Shown here: positions 39,787-48,312 of the stretch, piece after piece
How the letters are laid out: each line of letters starts with the position of its first letter
How positions within the stretch are numbered: position 1 is the stretch's first letter
Assembly: GCF_000359745.1 (NCBI RefSeq)
Contig: NZ_AQHN01000055.1
Location: 124,001 to 188,000 of the forward strand
Length of the DNA: 64,000 nt
Source: Rhizobium freirei PRF 81
Lineage (GTDB): Bacteria > Pseudomonadota > Alphaproteobacteria > Rhizobiales > Rhizobiaceae
Direction: 5' to 3'
Notes under the pieces: model-generated
Seen by the model: only the letters and a program-made list of their open reading frames with translations
What the model was told of the DNA's origin: nothing
Databases searched by the model: none
Translations under genes and position numbers: made by a program

Positions 39787-41031
39787 ATGGACCGTGACAC
39801 CATTCGACGCAGCGCGCTCGCGTTGATCTTCGCTTCAGCCATGGCCGGCTCTGCGATCGCTCAGAGTGCGGCTCCGGCAGCAGTGCCGCCCGCAAGTAGC
39901 GCCGCCACGCCGAAGCCAGCCTGCGGTGGTGATCTCGCTGCCTTCCTGGCCGGCGTGAAAGCCGAAGCGATTGCCGATGGTGCCGACGCCGCGTCCGCCG
40001 ACAAGACGCTGGCCGGCGCGCAGATCGACCAGAAAGTTCTCGCCATGGACCGCAGCCAGGGCGTGTTCCGCCAGACCTTCCTCGAATTTTCGCAGCGCAC
40101 CGTCAGCCAGGGCCGCCTCGATATCGGCCGCCAGAAGATGAAGCAGTATGCCGACGTCTTCGCCAAGGCTGAAAAGGACTATGGCGTTCCTCCCGGCGTC
40201 ATCACCGCCTTCTGGGCCATGGAAACCGACTTCGGCGCCGTTCAGGGCAATTTCAACACCCGCAACGCCCTAGTCACCCTCGCCCACGATTGCCGCCGGC
40301 CGGAATTTTTCCGCCCGCGCCTGATTGCGCTGATCGAATTGGTACAGCGCGGCGATGTCGACCCGGCAACCACCACGGGGGCATGGGCCGGCGAAATCGG
40401 CCAGACGCAGATGCTGCCGCCCGACATCATTGCCTACGGCACCGATGGCGATGGCGACGGCCACGTCAACCTGAAGACCAGCGCGCCCGACGTCATTCTG
40501 ACCACGGCGAGATTCCTCCAGCATCTCGGCTTCATGCGCGGCCAGCCCTGGTTGCAGGAGGTGTCGGTACCCGACAATCTGCCGTGGGAGAAATCCGGCA
40601 TCGGCGGGCCGCTCACGGCTGGCGACTGGTTCAAGCTTGGCGTCAAGCCACGTGATGGCGATACGAATTTCGCGTCGCTGCCGGCCGCCCTCATCCTGCC
40701 GCAAGGCCGCAAGGGCCCGGCTTTCCTGACCTATCCAAACTACAACGCCTATCTCGGATGGAACCAGTCGTTCATCTACACGACCTCGGCGGCCTATTTC
40801 GCCACGCGCTTCGCCGGCGCCGCTCCCTACAACAAGGGTACGCCCGAGCCGGGCCTGAACGATGTCGACATGAAGGCGCTTCAGACGAAGCTCGTGGCGC
40901 GCGGCTACGATGTCGGCAAGATCGACGGCATTCTCGGCTCCGGCACGCGTGTCGCGATCCAGAAGGAACAGTTCCGCCTGGGCATGCCGGCCGATGGCTG
41001 GGCGACTTCGGCGCTGCTCAACGCTCTCTGA
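39787..41031 (+). CDS. Lytic murein transglycosylase, MltB-like, with PG-binding domain
   Basis: The 414-residue exported protein starts with a signal peptide (SALALIFASAMAGSAIAQ, cleavage after about residue 26). The SLT_2/GH103 domain carries the catalytic E146 in ITAFWAMETDFGAVQGNF. GEIGQTQMLPPDIIAYG and DVILTTARFLQHLGF are GH103 motifs. The C-terminal PG_binding_1 domain (about 355-412) contains LQTKLVARGYDVGKIDGILG. It is a periplasmic murein-cleaving enzyme. It follows the GH25 gene by 79 bases and ends in a strong terminator. Confidence 0.93.
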   Translation: MDRDTIRRSALALIFASAMAGSAIAQSAAPAAVPPASSAATPKPACGGDLAAFLAGVKAEAIADGADAASADKTLAGAQIDQKVLAMDRSQGVFRQTFLEFSQRTVSQGRLDIGRQKMKQYADVFAKAEKDYGVPPGVITAFWAMETDFGAVQGNFNTRNALVTLAHDCRRPEFFRPRLIALIELVQRGDVDPATTTGAWAGEIGQTQMLPPDIIAYGTDGDGDGHVNLKTSAPDVILTTARFLQHLGFMRGQPWLQEVSVPDNLPWEKSGIGGPLTAGDWFKLGVKPRDGDTNFASLPAALILPQGRKGPAFLTYPNYNAYLGWNQSFIYTTSAAYFATRFAGAAPYNKGTPEPGLNDVDMKALQTKLVARGYDVGKIDGILGSGTRVAIQKEQFRLGMPADGWATSALLNAL

Positions 41032-41056
41032 GAGCCCTTCCATATTCTGATCGAAG

Positions 41057-41081
41057 AGGCGGCCGGCGGGCCGCCTTTTTT
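41057..41081 (+). terminator. Terminator after the MltB-like gene
   Basis: AGGCGGCC (41057-41064), loop GGCG, and GGCCGCCT (41069-41076) are followed by a six-base T-run. It lies 25 bases after the stop codon. Confidence 0.9.
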
Positions 41082-41195
41082 GTTGCACGCATCCCATCAG
41101 GTTGCTTGCCGCTGCCGATTCCGCCCGCCGATGCAGAAAACGGGTGGAGGCGCCCCCTCTCCTAACATAGACATGCCTGAACGGGAGGAATGGCG

Positions 41196-42116
41196 ATGAC
41201 CAACGATAATCGAATGAATGCACTCACCTGGGGCCTGCTACTACTGCTCGGGCTTATCTGGGGCGGCTCGTTCTTTTTTGCCCGCATTGCCGTTCACCAC
41301 GTGCCGCCCTTCACCCTGGTCCTCCTGAGATTGTCACTGGCAGCTGCGGCCCTGCATATCTATCTCGCCGGCCGCTTCGGTATCTATCAGGCGATAAGGA
41401 GCTACTGGCCGCAATTTCTGCTGCTGGGCCTGATCAACAATGCCGTGCCCCACACTTTAATCTTCTTCGGTCAAACGCAGATGGGTGCCGGGCTCGCCTC
41501 TATCCTCAATGCCACGACGCCGATCTGGACGGTCCTGATCGGCAATCAATTGACGACCGATGAGCGTCTGACTTCGGCCAAGCTCGCGGGCTGCCTCACC
41601 GGGCTGATCGGCACGGTTGTCCTGCTGGCTCCCAGCCTGAGCAATAGTGGCTCGGTGCCCTTCTGGGCGCTGCTGCTACCGATCCTCGCGGCGATCTCCT
41701 ATGGGTTTGCGGCAATCTACGCAAAGCGCTTCAAGGGTATTGCGCCGCCAGTGGTCGCTGCCGGTCAATTGACGGGCTCTTCGCTCATCATGTTGCCGTT
41801 CGCCCTGATCATGGACCAGCCCTGGACCCTTGCGATACCACCGGCATCGGCAATCGCAGCCATTCTCGGCCTGGCTCTGCTGTCGACAGCCTTCGCCTAT
41901 ATTCTCTATTTTCGCATTATGGCGCTTGCCGGCGCCACGAACGCCTCACTCGTCACGCTGCTGGTGCCGCCGAGCGCCATGCTGCTGGGCTTCCTTTTTC
42001 TTGGCGAACGCCTCGGCTTCTCCGAGATTGCCGGCATGATGCTCATTGCCGCCGGCCTGCTTATTCTTGATGGGCGGGCCTACGCCTGGCTAAGGCGCGG
42101 CGGCGCCCATGCCTGA
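41196..42116 (+). CDS. EamA/DMT-family permease
   Basis: The 306-residue inner-membrane protein has ten predicted helices in two EamA repeats. The first contains LLLLLGLIWGGSFFFARIAV, and the second begins near SVPFWALLLPILAAISYGFAAIYAKRF. Family features such as GLASILNATTPIWTVLIG and the closing LGFLFLGERLGFSEIAGMML are present. The ATG at 41196 sits seven bases after GGGAGG. An ATG at 41190 is too close to that site. Substrate unknown; relatives export amino acids and metabolites. Confidence 0.88.
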   Translation: MTNDNRMNALTWGLLLLLGLIWGGSFFFARIAVHHVPPFTLVLLRLSLAAAALHIYLAGRFGIYQAIRSYWPQFLLLGLINNAVPHTLIFFGQTQMGAGLASILNATTPIWTVLIGNQLTTDERLTSAKLAGCLTGLIGTVVLLAPSLSNSGSVPFWALLLPILAAISYGFAAIYAKRFKGIAPPVVAAGQLTGSSLIMLPFALIMDQPWTLAIPPASAIAAILGLALLSTAFAYILYFRIMALAGATNASLVTLLVPPSAMLLGFLFLGERLGFSEIAGMMLIAAGLLILDGRAYAWLRRGGAHA

Positions 42117-42352
42117 CGTGCCCCCCGCCATGACCGTTACCGACGTCATTTCCTGCCGAAAACAGACGGCCTGGTAACATTTATTCATAATCCGTTATAG
42201 AGCTCATCGGCAGAAATTACCGCATAAAATCAACAGCCTGTGGCGAAATCGCGATTCGTAGGATCAACCGCGTGCCGCATCGCAGCAACGAATTCCCTTT
42301 CCAAGCGACACATTTTGGACATAAAACTTACCGGCTGACTGAGGAGGAAGAC

Positions 42353-42430
42353 ATGGGATTGACGCGATCCATCAACGTCCTAGTGGTCGGTGCGGCCTTT
42401 GCCTTTGTCGTGACGATGCTCTTCATCTGA
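42353..42430 (+). CDS. 25-residue single-helix membrane peptide
   Basis: A complete short gene reads ATG GGA TTG to TGA and encodes 25 residues: MGLTRSINVLVVGA then AFAFVVTMLFI. A strong GAGGAGGA ribosome site lies five bases upstream. Residues 8-25 form one uninterrupted hydrophobic segment after a short N-terminal part with one Arg. A perfect 14-bp-stem terminator follows 62 bases after the stop. This combination makes translation credible even though the product is tiny. I do not know a function. It stands alone between a DMT permease and metF. Confidence 0.65.
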   Translation: MGLTRSINVLVVGAAFAFVVTMLFI

Positions 42431-42492
42431 CGACTTCGGCAAGCTCGCAAACGATCGAACTCCGAAAGCTAACAAAACACCGATTCCATTGG

Positions 42493-42527
42493 AAAAGCGC
42501 ATATCCGAAATGGATATGCGCTTTTTT
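42493..42527. terminator. Strong bidirectional terminator
   Basis: AAAAGCGCATATCC (42493-42506) pairs perfectly with GGATATGCGCTTTT (42512-42525) across a 5-base loop and runs into T residues. It serves the small peptide gene on the plus strand. On the minus strand it lies 27 bases after the metF stop. Confidence 0.92.
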
Positions 42528-42553
42528 ATTAGCAGCCGCGGTGCACCTAAGCC

Positions 42554-43456
42554 TTACGCGGCAGCGCCGGCGCGCGCCTCCGCCTTGCGCTGAATACCCA
42601 GCCGTTCAAGAACGGCGGAAACGAGCGGCGAGCGGTTCATCGTGTAGAGATGGAATTCATGAATGCCGCGGCGGACCAGGTCCTCGATCTGCTCGGCAGC
42701 GACCTCGGCGGCGACCCTGGCACGTTCCTCTGCGTGATCATCAGTGCCCTCGAAACGCTCATCCAGCCAGGACGGAATATTGGTGCCGCAGGCACCGGCA
42801 AAACGCTTCAGCTGCGTCAGATTCTGGATGGGCATGATCCCCGGCACGATCGGGATCTTGATACCAGCGGCGCGGACGCGATCATGATAGCGCTCGAAAG
42901 CATCATTATCGAAGAAGAACTGTGTCAAAGCCCGATCGGCGCCATTATCGGCCTTGCGCTTCAGCATATCGATATCGGCTGCGGTATCGCGGCTTTCCGG
43001 ATGCTTTTCCGGATAGGCCGATACGGAAATATCGAAGTCGCCGCGCTCGCGCAGAGCAGCCACCAGTTCGGCCGCATTGGCGTAACCGCCCGGATGCGGC
43101 TGGTAAGCGGAGCCAACGCCGCCCGGAGGATCGCCGCGCAGAGCGACGAAACGGCGAACGCCAGCGGCAAGAAACTCATCGATCACCCGGTGCGTATCCT
43201 CGCGCGTCGCGCCGACGCAGGTCAGATGCGATGCAGTGGTGAACGGCGTCTCATGGATCATCTTGCGTACGGCGGAAAGCGTCGGCGCCTTGGTCGAGCC
43301 GCCTGCTCCATAGGTGACCGAGACGAATTCGGGATCCCATTCGGTGAGGTCCGCAACCGTGTTCCACAGCTGCTGTTCGGCCTCCTCCGATTTCGGCGGA
43401 AAGAACTCGAAGGATATGCGGATGCCGCCCTGGGCGTTTTCCGAATTCGAAGACAT
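42554..43456 (-). CDS. metF: Methylenetetrahydrofolate reductase MetF
   Basis: MetF is the FAD enzyme that reduces 5,10-methylene-THF to 5-methyl-THF for methionine synthesis. The 300-residue product starts MSSNSENAQGGIRISFEFFPPKS, with the family FEFFPPK motif. FVSVTYGAGGS, HLTCVGATREDT, RFVALRGDPP and FFFDNDAFERYHDRVRAAGI are all MetF segments. ATG at 43456 lies one base after the ArsR-methyltransferase stop and has GGGAGAG upstream. The regulator-metF operon is common in rhizobia. Confidence 0.96.
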   Translation of the reverse strand: MSSNSENAQGGIRISFEFFPPKSEEAEQQLWNTVADLTEWDPEFVSVTYGAGGSTKAPTLSAVRKMIHETPFTTASHLTCVGATREDTHRVIDEFLAAGVRRFVALRGDPPGGVGSAYQPHPGGYANAAELVAALRERGDFDISVSAYPEKHPESRDTAADIDMLKRKADNGADRALTQFFFDNDAFERYHDRVRAAGIKIPIVPGIMPIQNLTQLKRFAGACGTNIPSWLDERFEGTDDHAEERARVAAEVAAEQIEDLVRRGIHEFHLYTMNRSPLVSAVLERLGIQRKAEARAGAAA

Positions 43457-43457
43457 A

Positions 43458-44483
43458 TCAAACTCTCCCGGCAAGAATGGGGGACGACTGGCGGTCCTGC
43501 TCTGCTGCCATCAGCAGCCGCGGGTCCCGCGCCAGCCAGATCGTGACTGTCAGCGCCTGACCGCCTTCTTTCCCTGAATGAAGATCCTGCACCTGCTCGA
43601 CATCGAGCCCCGCCAATTTCAGCCAATCCGATATGGTCTGATGCGAGAAGCCGAGACGCAGATGCGCATGTTCGTCACGCAAATACTCAAGCCCGTGCGG
43701 CGCCAGATCGATGATCACAAGCCGGCCGCCGGGCCGCAGCATTCGCGCGGCTTCAGCAACGGCGATCTCCGGCTGATCGAGAAAATGCAGCACCTGGTGG
43801 ATGGCGATCAGATCGAAATCCTGTTGCTCGAGCGGCAGGTTGAAAATGTCGCCATGGCGCACCGAAGCGGCCGTGATGTTGGAGCGGTCGAGATTGGCCC
43901 GCGCGACGGCAAGCATGTCACGGCTGGCATCGATGCCGACTGCACGCCGATAATGCCCTGCCAACAGCTGCAGCATCCGGCCGGTGCCGGTGCCGAGATC
44001 GAGAAACGAATCGATCGGCTGCGGGCCGATAAGTTCAATCAAAGCCTTGTCGACATCTTCGTCGGCAACATGCAGGCGGCGCAACTCGTCCCACTCGGCG
44101 GCATTGCGGCTGAAATAGGCCTGCGCACGCTCGGAACGGATGCGCTTCACGGCAGCGAGCCGCTCCCCGTCACGCAACAGAACGGCATCCTTCTCGGCTG
44201 TGTGGCGCAGAAGGGTGCGGGCAAGCGTGACCGCCTTGCCTTCCTGCTTCAAGCGGAAATAGGCCCAGGCGCCCTCCTGGTAACGATCAATCAGGCCGGC
44301 TTCGCCAAGCAGCTTCAGATGCCGCGAGATGCGGGGCTGCGACTGGCCGAGAATTTCGGTAAGATCGGTGACGGTCAGGTCGCCGGCGGCAAGCAGTGCG
44401 AGGAGACGCAGCCGCGTCGGCTCGCCGACCGCCTTCAGCACGTCCACAACCTCATCCAAGCCGAGTTTCACCAGATCCGTCAT
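43458..44483 (-). CDS. ArsR-type regulator fused to a SAM-dependent methyltransferase domain
   Basis: The 341-residue protein has an N-terminal ArsR winged helix (about 10-90; VGEPTRLRLLALLAAGDLTV, then the recognition region QSQPRISRHLKLLGEAGLI). A class I methyltransferase domain follows (about 135-320) with FLDLGTGTGRMLQLL, AVGIDASRDMLAVARANL and LRPGGRLVIIDLAPHG. No metal-binding ELCV-type motif typical of ArsR sensors is seen, so the fused domain is the likely sensor (SAM or SAH). The arrangement resembles SahR-type regulators of methionine metabolism. ATG 44483 is preferred; ATG 44501 lies inside the operator palindrome. Confidence 0.85.
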   Translation of the reverse strand: MTDLVKLGLDEVVDVLKAVGEPTRLRLLALLAAGDLTVTDLTEILGQSQPRISRHLKLLGEAGLIDRYQEGAWAYFRLKQEGKAVTLARTLLRHTAEKDAVLLRDGERLAAVKRIRSERAQAYFSRNAAEWDELRRLHVADEDVDKALIELIGPQPIDSFLDLGTGTGRMLQLLAGHYRRAVGIDASRDMLAVARANLDRSNITAASVRHGDIFNLPLEQQDFDLIAIHQVLHFLDQPEIAVAEAARMLRPGGRLVIIDLAPHGLEYLRDEHAHLRLGFSHQTISDWLKLAGLDVEQVQDLHSGKEGGQALTVTIWLARDPRLLMAAEQDRQSSPILAGRV

Positions 44484-44498
44484 TCGATGCCCAATCAA

Positions 44499-44520
44499 CA
44501 TATAAAGATATCTTTATGTG
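44499..44520. promoter_or_regulatory. Operator-like palindrome upstream of the ArsR-methyltransferase gene
   Basis: The 16-bp perfect palindrome ATAAAGATATCTTTAT (44502-44517) extends to 20 matching bases of 22 (44499-44520). It lies 16 bases upstream of the regulator ATG and is well placed to bind the dimeric ArsR domain and control the regulator-metF operon. Confidence 0.75.
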
Positions 44521-44628
44521 ATTTGAGCGCGATCTGCAAGAGCCAATCGCTCGCGACGCTAATTCGACGTCGGAAATCTTTTAGTTTCTGACGAAAACGG
44601 AATATCCGGATACTCGGATGGGCAAACA

Positions 44629-44653
44629 AAAACCCCGAACAAGCCGGGGTTTT
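44629..44653 (-). terminator. Terminator of ettA
   Basis: AAAACCCCG (44629-44637) pairs with CGGGGTTTT (44645-44653). On the minus strand the stem is followed by TTTGTTTG. It lies 21 bases after the ettA stop. Confidence 0.88.
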
Positions 44654-44673
44654 CGAACTGCAAAACCGAGAGG

Positions 44674-46323
44674 TTAGCGCGTAAGCCGCTTGTGCGCCTG
44701 GCTGCCCGGATTGAGGGCATCGGGGCCGAGACGGCGGATCTTGTCCTGCTCGTAATCCTCGAAGTTGCCTTCGAACCATTCGACATGGCCTTCGCCTTCA
44801 AAGGCTAGGATATGCGTGGCCAGACGGTCGAGGAACATGCGATCATGGCTAATGATGATGGCGCAGCCGGCGAAGTTTTCGAGCGCGCTTTCCAGCGCTC
44901 CCAGCGTTTCCGTATCAAGGTCGTTTGTGGGTTCGTCGAGCAGAAGCACGTTGCCGCCAGCCTTCAGCATCTTGGCCAGGTGGACACGGTTGCGCTGACC
45001 GCCGGAGAGATTGCCAACCTTCTGCTGCTGGTCACCGCCCTTGAAGTTAAAGGCGCCGCAATAGGCGCGCGAGTTCATGTCGAACTTGCCGAGCTTGATG
45101 ATTTCGGCGCCGCCGGAGATTTCCTCCCACACGGTTTTATTGCCGTCAAGCGCATCTCGGCTCTGGTCGACATAGCTGAGATGCACCGTCTCGCCGATGC
45201 GGACCGAGCCGGAATCCGGCTTTTCCTGCCCCGTGATCATCTTGAACAGGGTCGTCTTGCCGGCGCCGTTCGGGCCGATGATGCCGACGATGCCGCCCGG
45301 CGGCAGCTTGATCGACAGATCGTTGATCAGCGTGCGGCCTTCGAAGCCCTTGGTGATGCCCTCCATCTCGATCACCACCTGGCCGAGACGCTCGCTGACC
45401 GGAATGATGATCTGCGCGTCACCGGGACGCTGATTCTCGGCAGCATCGACCAGCTGTTCGTAAGCGTTGATACGCGCCTTGGACTTGGCTTGACGGGCCT
45501 TGGGGCTGGAGGCGATCCATTCCTGTTCGCGGCTGATTGCCTTCTGACGGCCAGCTTCTTCGCGGGCTTCCTGCTGCATGCGCTTGGCCTTGGCCCGCAG
45601 ATAGGCGGAATAGTTGCCTTCGTAGGGAATGCCACGGCCGCGGTCGAGTTCGAGAATCCAGCCGGTAACATTGTCGAGGAAGTAGCGATCGTGGGTGATC
45701 ATCATCACGGCACCCGGATAGTCGCGCAGGTGCTTTTCCAGCCAGGCGATGGTCTCGGCGTCGAGATGGTTGGTCGGTTCGTCGAGCAGTAGCAGGTCCG
45801 GCTGAGAGAGAAGCAGGCGGCAAAGCGCGATACGGCGGCGCTCGCCGCCGGAAAGGCTGGTGACTTCGGCATCGCGCGGCGGGCAGCACAATGCTTCCAT
45901 CGCCATCTCGACCTGACTTTCCAGATCCCAGAGATTCTGGCTGTCGATGATGTCCTGAAGCTTGGCGCCCTCTTCCGCCGTCTCGTCGGAATAGTTCATC
46001 ATCAATTCGTTGTAGCGATTGAGGATTTCGGTTTTCTTGGCAACGCCTTCCATGACGTTTTCGAAAACCGTCTTGTTGGGATCGAGCTGGGGCTCCTGCG
46101 CCAGATACCCGATGGTGGCGCCTTCGGCCAGCCAGGCTTCGCCGGTATATTCCTTGTCGAGGCCGGCCATGATGCGCAGCACCGTCGACTTACCAGCGCC
46201 GTTCGGGCCGAGAATACCGATCTTGGCGTCAGGATAGAAGGAGAGATGGATATTCTCGAGGATCTTCTTGGCGCCATAGGACTTATTCAGTCCGGCCATA
46301 TGATAAATAAACTGACGTGCCAT
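44674..46323 (-). CDS. ettA: EttA, ABC-F translational throttle ATPase
   Basis: EttA is a cytoplasmic ABC-F protein that binds the ribosomal E site and gates entry into elongation according to energy state. The 549-residue product has two ABC domains. The first has Walker A GPNGAGKST (39-47), LSGGERRRIALCRLLL and LLLDEPTNHLDAET. The second has GPNGAGKTTLFKMI, LSGGQRNRVHLAKML and LLLDEPTNDLDTET. Between them is a charged linker (YLRAKAKRMQQEAREEAGRQ), and domain 1 has the EttA arm region. No membrane domain is present. The start MARQFIYHMAGLNKSYG is typical. Confidence 0.95.
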   Translation of the reverse strand: MARQFIYHMAGLNKSYGAKKILENIHLSFYPDAKIGILGPNGAGKSTVLRIMAGLDKEYTGEAWLAEGATIGYLAQEPQLDPNKTVFENVMEGVAKKTEILNRYNELMMNYSDETAEEGAKLQDIIDSQNLWDLESQVEMAMEALCCPPRDAEVTSLSGGERRRIALCRLLLSQPDLLLLDEPTNHLDAETIAWLEKHLRDYPGAVMMITHDRYFLDNVTGWILELDRGRGIPYEGNYSAYLRAKAKRMQQEAREEAGRQKAISREQEWIASSPKARQAKSKARINAYEQLVDAAENQRPGDAQIIIPVSERLGQVVIEMEGITKGFEGRTLINDLSIKLPPGGIVGIIGPNGAGKTTLFKMITGQEKPDSGSVRIGETVHLSYVDQSRDALDGNKTVWEEISGGAEIIKLGKFDMNSRAYCGAFNFKGGDQQQKVGNLSGGQRNRVHLAKMLKAGGNVLLLDEPTNDLDTETLGALESALENFAGCAIIISHDRMFLDRLATHILAFEGEGHVEWFEGNFEDYEQDKIRRLGPDALNPGSQAHKRLTR

Positions 46324-46449
46324 AGCTTGGGTCACTCCACAGGCGGATAACATTGCGAATTGTGCCGCTATGTAGGCGAAACCCGGCCCTCGGGCAACGG
46401 CGAAACCTTGTCCGAGGGCATTTATCCGCGTCGTAAAAGCCGGAATAGC

Positions 46450-47196
46450 TTAGAAACCGGCCGCATCCACCACGCCGCGATCGCAGCCGAACGATGTGCT
46501 GCCAGCGCCCTGGATCAGCTTTGCAAGCCGCGGCTCGCTGCCCTGCTGCGGATCGATCGCGTCTTCAGACAAGCCGATCGTCAGTTCAGAGATCATCCTG
46601 ACGTTACCGACCTTGCGGCAGCTCATCTTGATACGCGCATTGGCATCCTCGCCGAAGCTCTGGTCGAACGCGGCCTTGATGCTTTCCGCATCCAGCTCCT
46701 TGCCGATGTTCTTGGCGAAAAGATCGCGCACGGCAGATGTATTGAGCTCGGCGATCAGGCCGGCAGCAATGGAAAAATATTGGTCGGCGCTGAGCTTCGT
46801 GCAGGTGCCGTGCTTGATCCATTCATGCCGTTCCAGGCCGGATTGTGTGCCCGGCATGACCTTATCCAGCTTCGCCTTGACGTCCTGCGACAGCTGTACC
46901 GCCGGCAGATCCTTCCAGTCGCGGCCGCGATCCGCCTGCTTCAAGTCATCTGAAATATCGCAATATTCCTGCCGCATCGGCCAGAGACCATGCAGCGAGA
47001 AATTCGTGGCGTCATAATTGCCCGAAGACTGGTTCCGGCATTCCGCCTTCTTCTGGTTCGCCGCGCAAAATGCCGGCTCCCAGCTTGCCGCCAGGATGAA
47101 GCGCGTGCGCCCCCGGCTGTGTTCCTGCGCTGCCGCGCTCGCGACTGTCCCGATAGAAAGGAGCACAACCGCAAATACCCGAAGCAAATGCTTCAT
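46450..47196 (-). CDS. Secreted ribonuclease T2 family protein
   Basis: The 248-residue protein starts with a signal peptide (MKHLLRVFAVVLLSIGTVASAAAQ). Both RNase T2 catalytic segments are visible: CAS I in FSLHGLWPM (H69) and CAS II in RHEWIKHGTC (H124, E125, K128, H129). Six cysteines could form disulfides. It would degrade RNA in the periplasm or outside the cell to 3'-nucleotides, giving phosphate and nucleosides. E. coli RNase I is the known relative. It is divergent from the lipase-like gene. Confidence 0.93.
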   Translation of the reverse strand: MKHLLRVFAVVLLSIGTVASAAAQEHSRGRTRFILAASWEPAFCAANQKKAECRNQSSGNYDATNFSLHGLWPMRQEYCDISDDLKQADRGRDWKDLPAVQLSQDVKAKLDKVMPGTQSGLERHEWIKHGTCTKLSADQYFSIAAGLIAELNTSAVRDLFAKNIGKELDAESIKAAFDQSFGEDANARIKMSCRKVGNVRMISELTIGLSEDAIDPQQGSEPRLAKLIQGAGSTSFGCDRGVVDAAGF

Positions 47197-47360
47197 TCCA
47201 CGCCTCCAATTAGAACATTATGAGAACAAATAAGCAGTTTGGCCGAGAGTATGCAACCCTGAATCACAGGACACGAGAAGATTTATTTCTGTGGGCTTCG
47301 ATCCCTATCCATTGCAATCTGCCGGCAGATAAACTCCTGTCGAAATAGGAGGAACCATGC

Positions 47361-48293
47361 ATGTTCGCCGAGACGCAACGCCTGGACAGTCCAACGGGCG
47401 CGAGGATCGCCTATCATCACGCGCCGGCATCCGGTGAGGCGCACGGCATCCTCCTGATCTCCCACGGCCTTGCCGAACATTCGCGCCGCTATGAGGCTTT
47501 TGCGCAGGCCATGGCCTCGCGCGGCTTTCATGTCTACGCACATGATCACCGCGGCCATGGCGAAACGGTCGCCGCCGATGCCCCGGCCGGCCGTTTCGCG
47601 CGCAGAGACGGCGTCGATCAGGTCATTGCCGACGTTCTGGCCATGCGCGAGCTTGCCGCTGCGGCCCATCCCGGCCTGCCGATCATCCTGTTCGGCCACT
47701 CGATGGGCGGCTTGATCAGCCTCAACACTGCCGTCACGCATCCGGAGAAGTTCGATGCCGTCACGGTCTGGAATTCCAATTTCAATCCAGGCATTGCCGG
47801 CCGTGCCGCCCAGCTCATCCTGAAGACGGAGCGCATGCTCAAGGGCTCGGACGTGCCAAGCGCGCCGCTGCCGAAGCTGACCTTCAGCGCATGGGGAAAA
47901 TCCATCCCAAACCACCGCACTGAGTTCGATTGGCTGTCGCGCGTGCCCGAGCAGGTTGATAAGTACATCGCCGACCCTCTCTGCGGTTTCGATGCCTCCG
48001 TCTCGCTGTGGCTGGATGTATTCGAGCTGAGTTTTCGCGCACCGCAAAAAGCCTATCTCGATCGGTTGAAGCGCGACATGCCGATCCATCTTGTCGGAGG
48101 CGGCAGGGATCCGGCGACGGACAATGGAAAGGCGATTTCCTGGCTGTCAAACCATTTGAAGCGCGCAGGCTTCTCGCGTGTTACGACCACTATCCATCCA
48201 GATATGCGGCACGAAACACTGAACGAGATCGGAGCCGATCAAGTCATATCAGACTTTGCCGACTGGTGCAGAAAAATAGTGATAAAGAATTGA
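47361..48293 (+). CDS. Alpha/beta hydrolase, monoacylglycerol lipase / lysophospholipase-like
   Basis: The 310-residue protein belongs to the hydrolase_4 (PldB/MGL) group. SHGLAEHSRRYEAFAQAM provides the oxyanion HG motif, and YAHDHRGHGET follows. The nucleophile is S114 in LFGHSMGGLI. The acid is expected near HLVGGGRDPATDNG and the catalytic His in TIHPDMRHETLNE. No signal peptide is seen, so it is cytosolic or peripheral. AGGAGG precedes ATG 47361. An overlapping ATG at 47357 is out of frame. Substrate (monoacylglycerol or lysolipid) is an inference from the family. Confidence 0.87.
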   Translation: MFAETQRLDSPTGARIAYHHAPASGEAHGILLISHGLAEHSRRYEAFAQAMASRGFHVYAHDHRGHGETVAADAPAGRFARRDGVDQVIADVLAMRELAAAAHPGLPIILFGHSMGGLISLNTAVTHPEKFDAVTVWNSNFNPGIAGRAAQLILKTERMLKGSDVPSAPLPKLTFSAWGKSIPNHRTEFDWLSRVPEQVDKYIADPLCGFDASVSLWLDVFELSFRAPQKAYLDRLKRDMPIHLVGGGRDPATDNGKAISWLSNHLKRAGFSRVTTTIHPDMRHETLNEIGADQVISDFADWCRKIVIKN

Positions 48294-48312
48294 TATTAAA
48301 AGGAATACCCCA

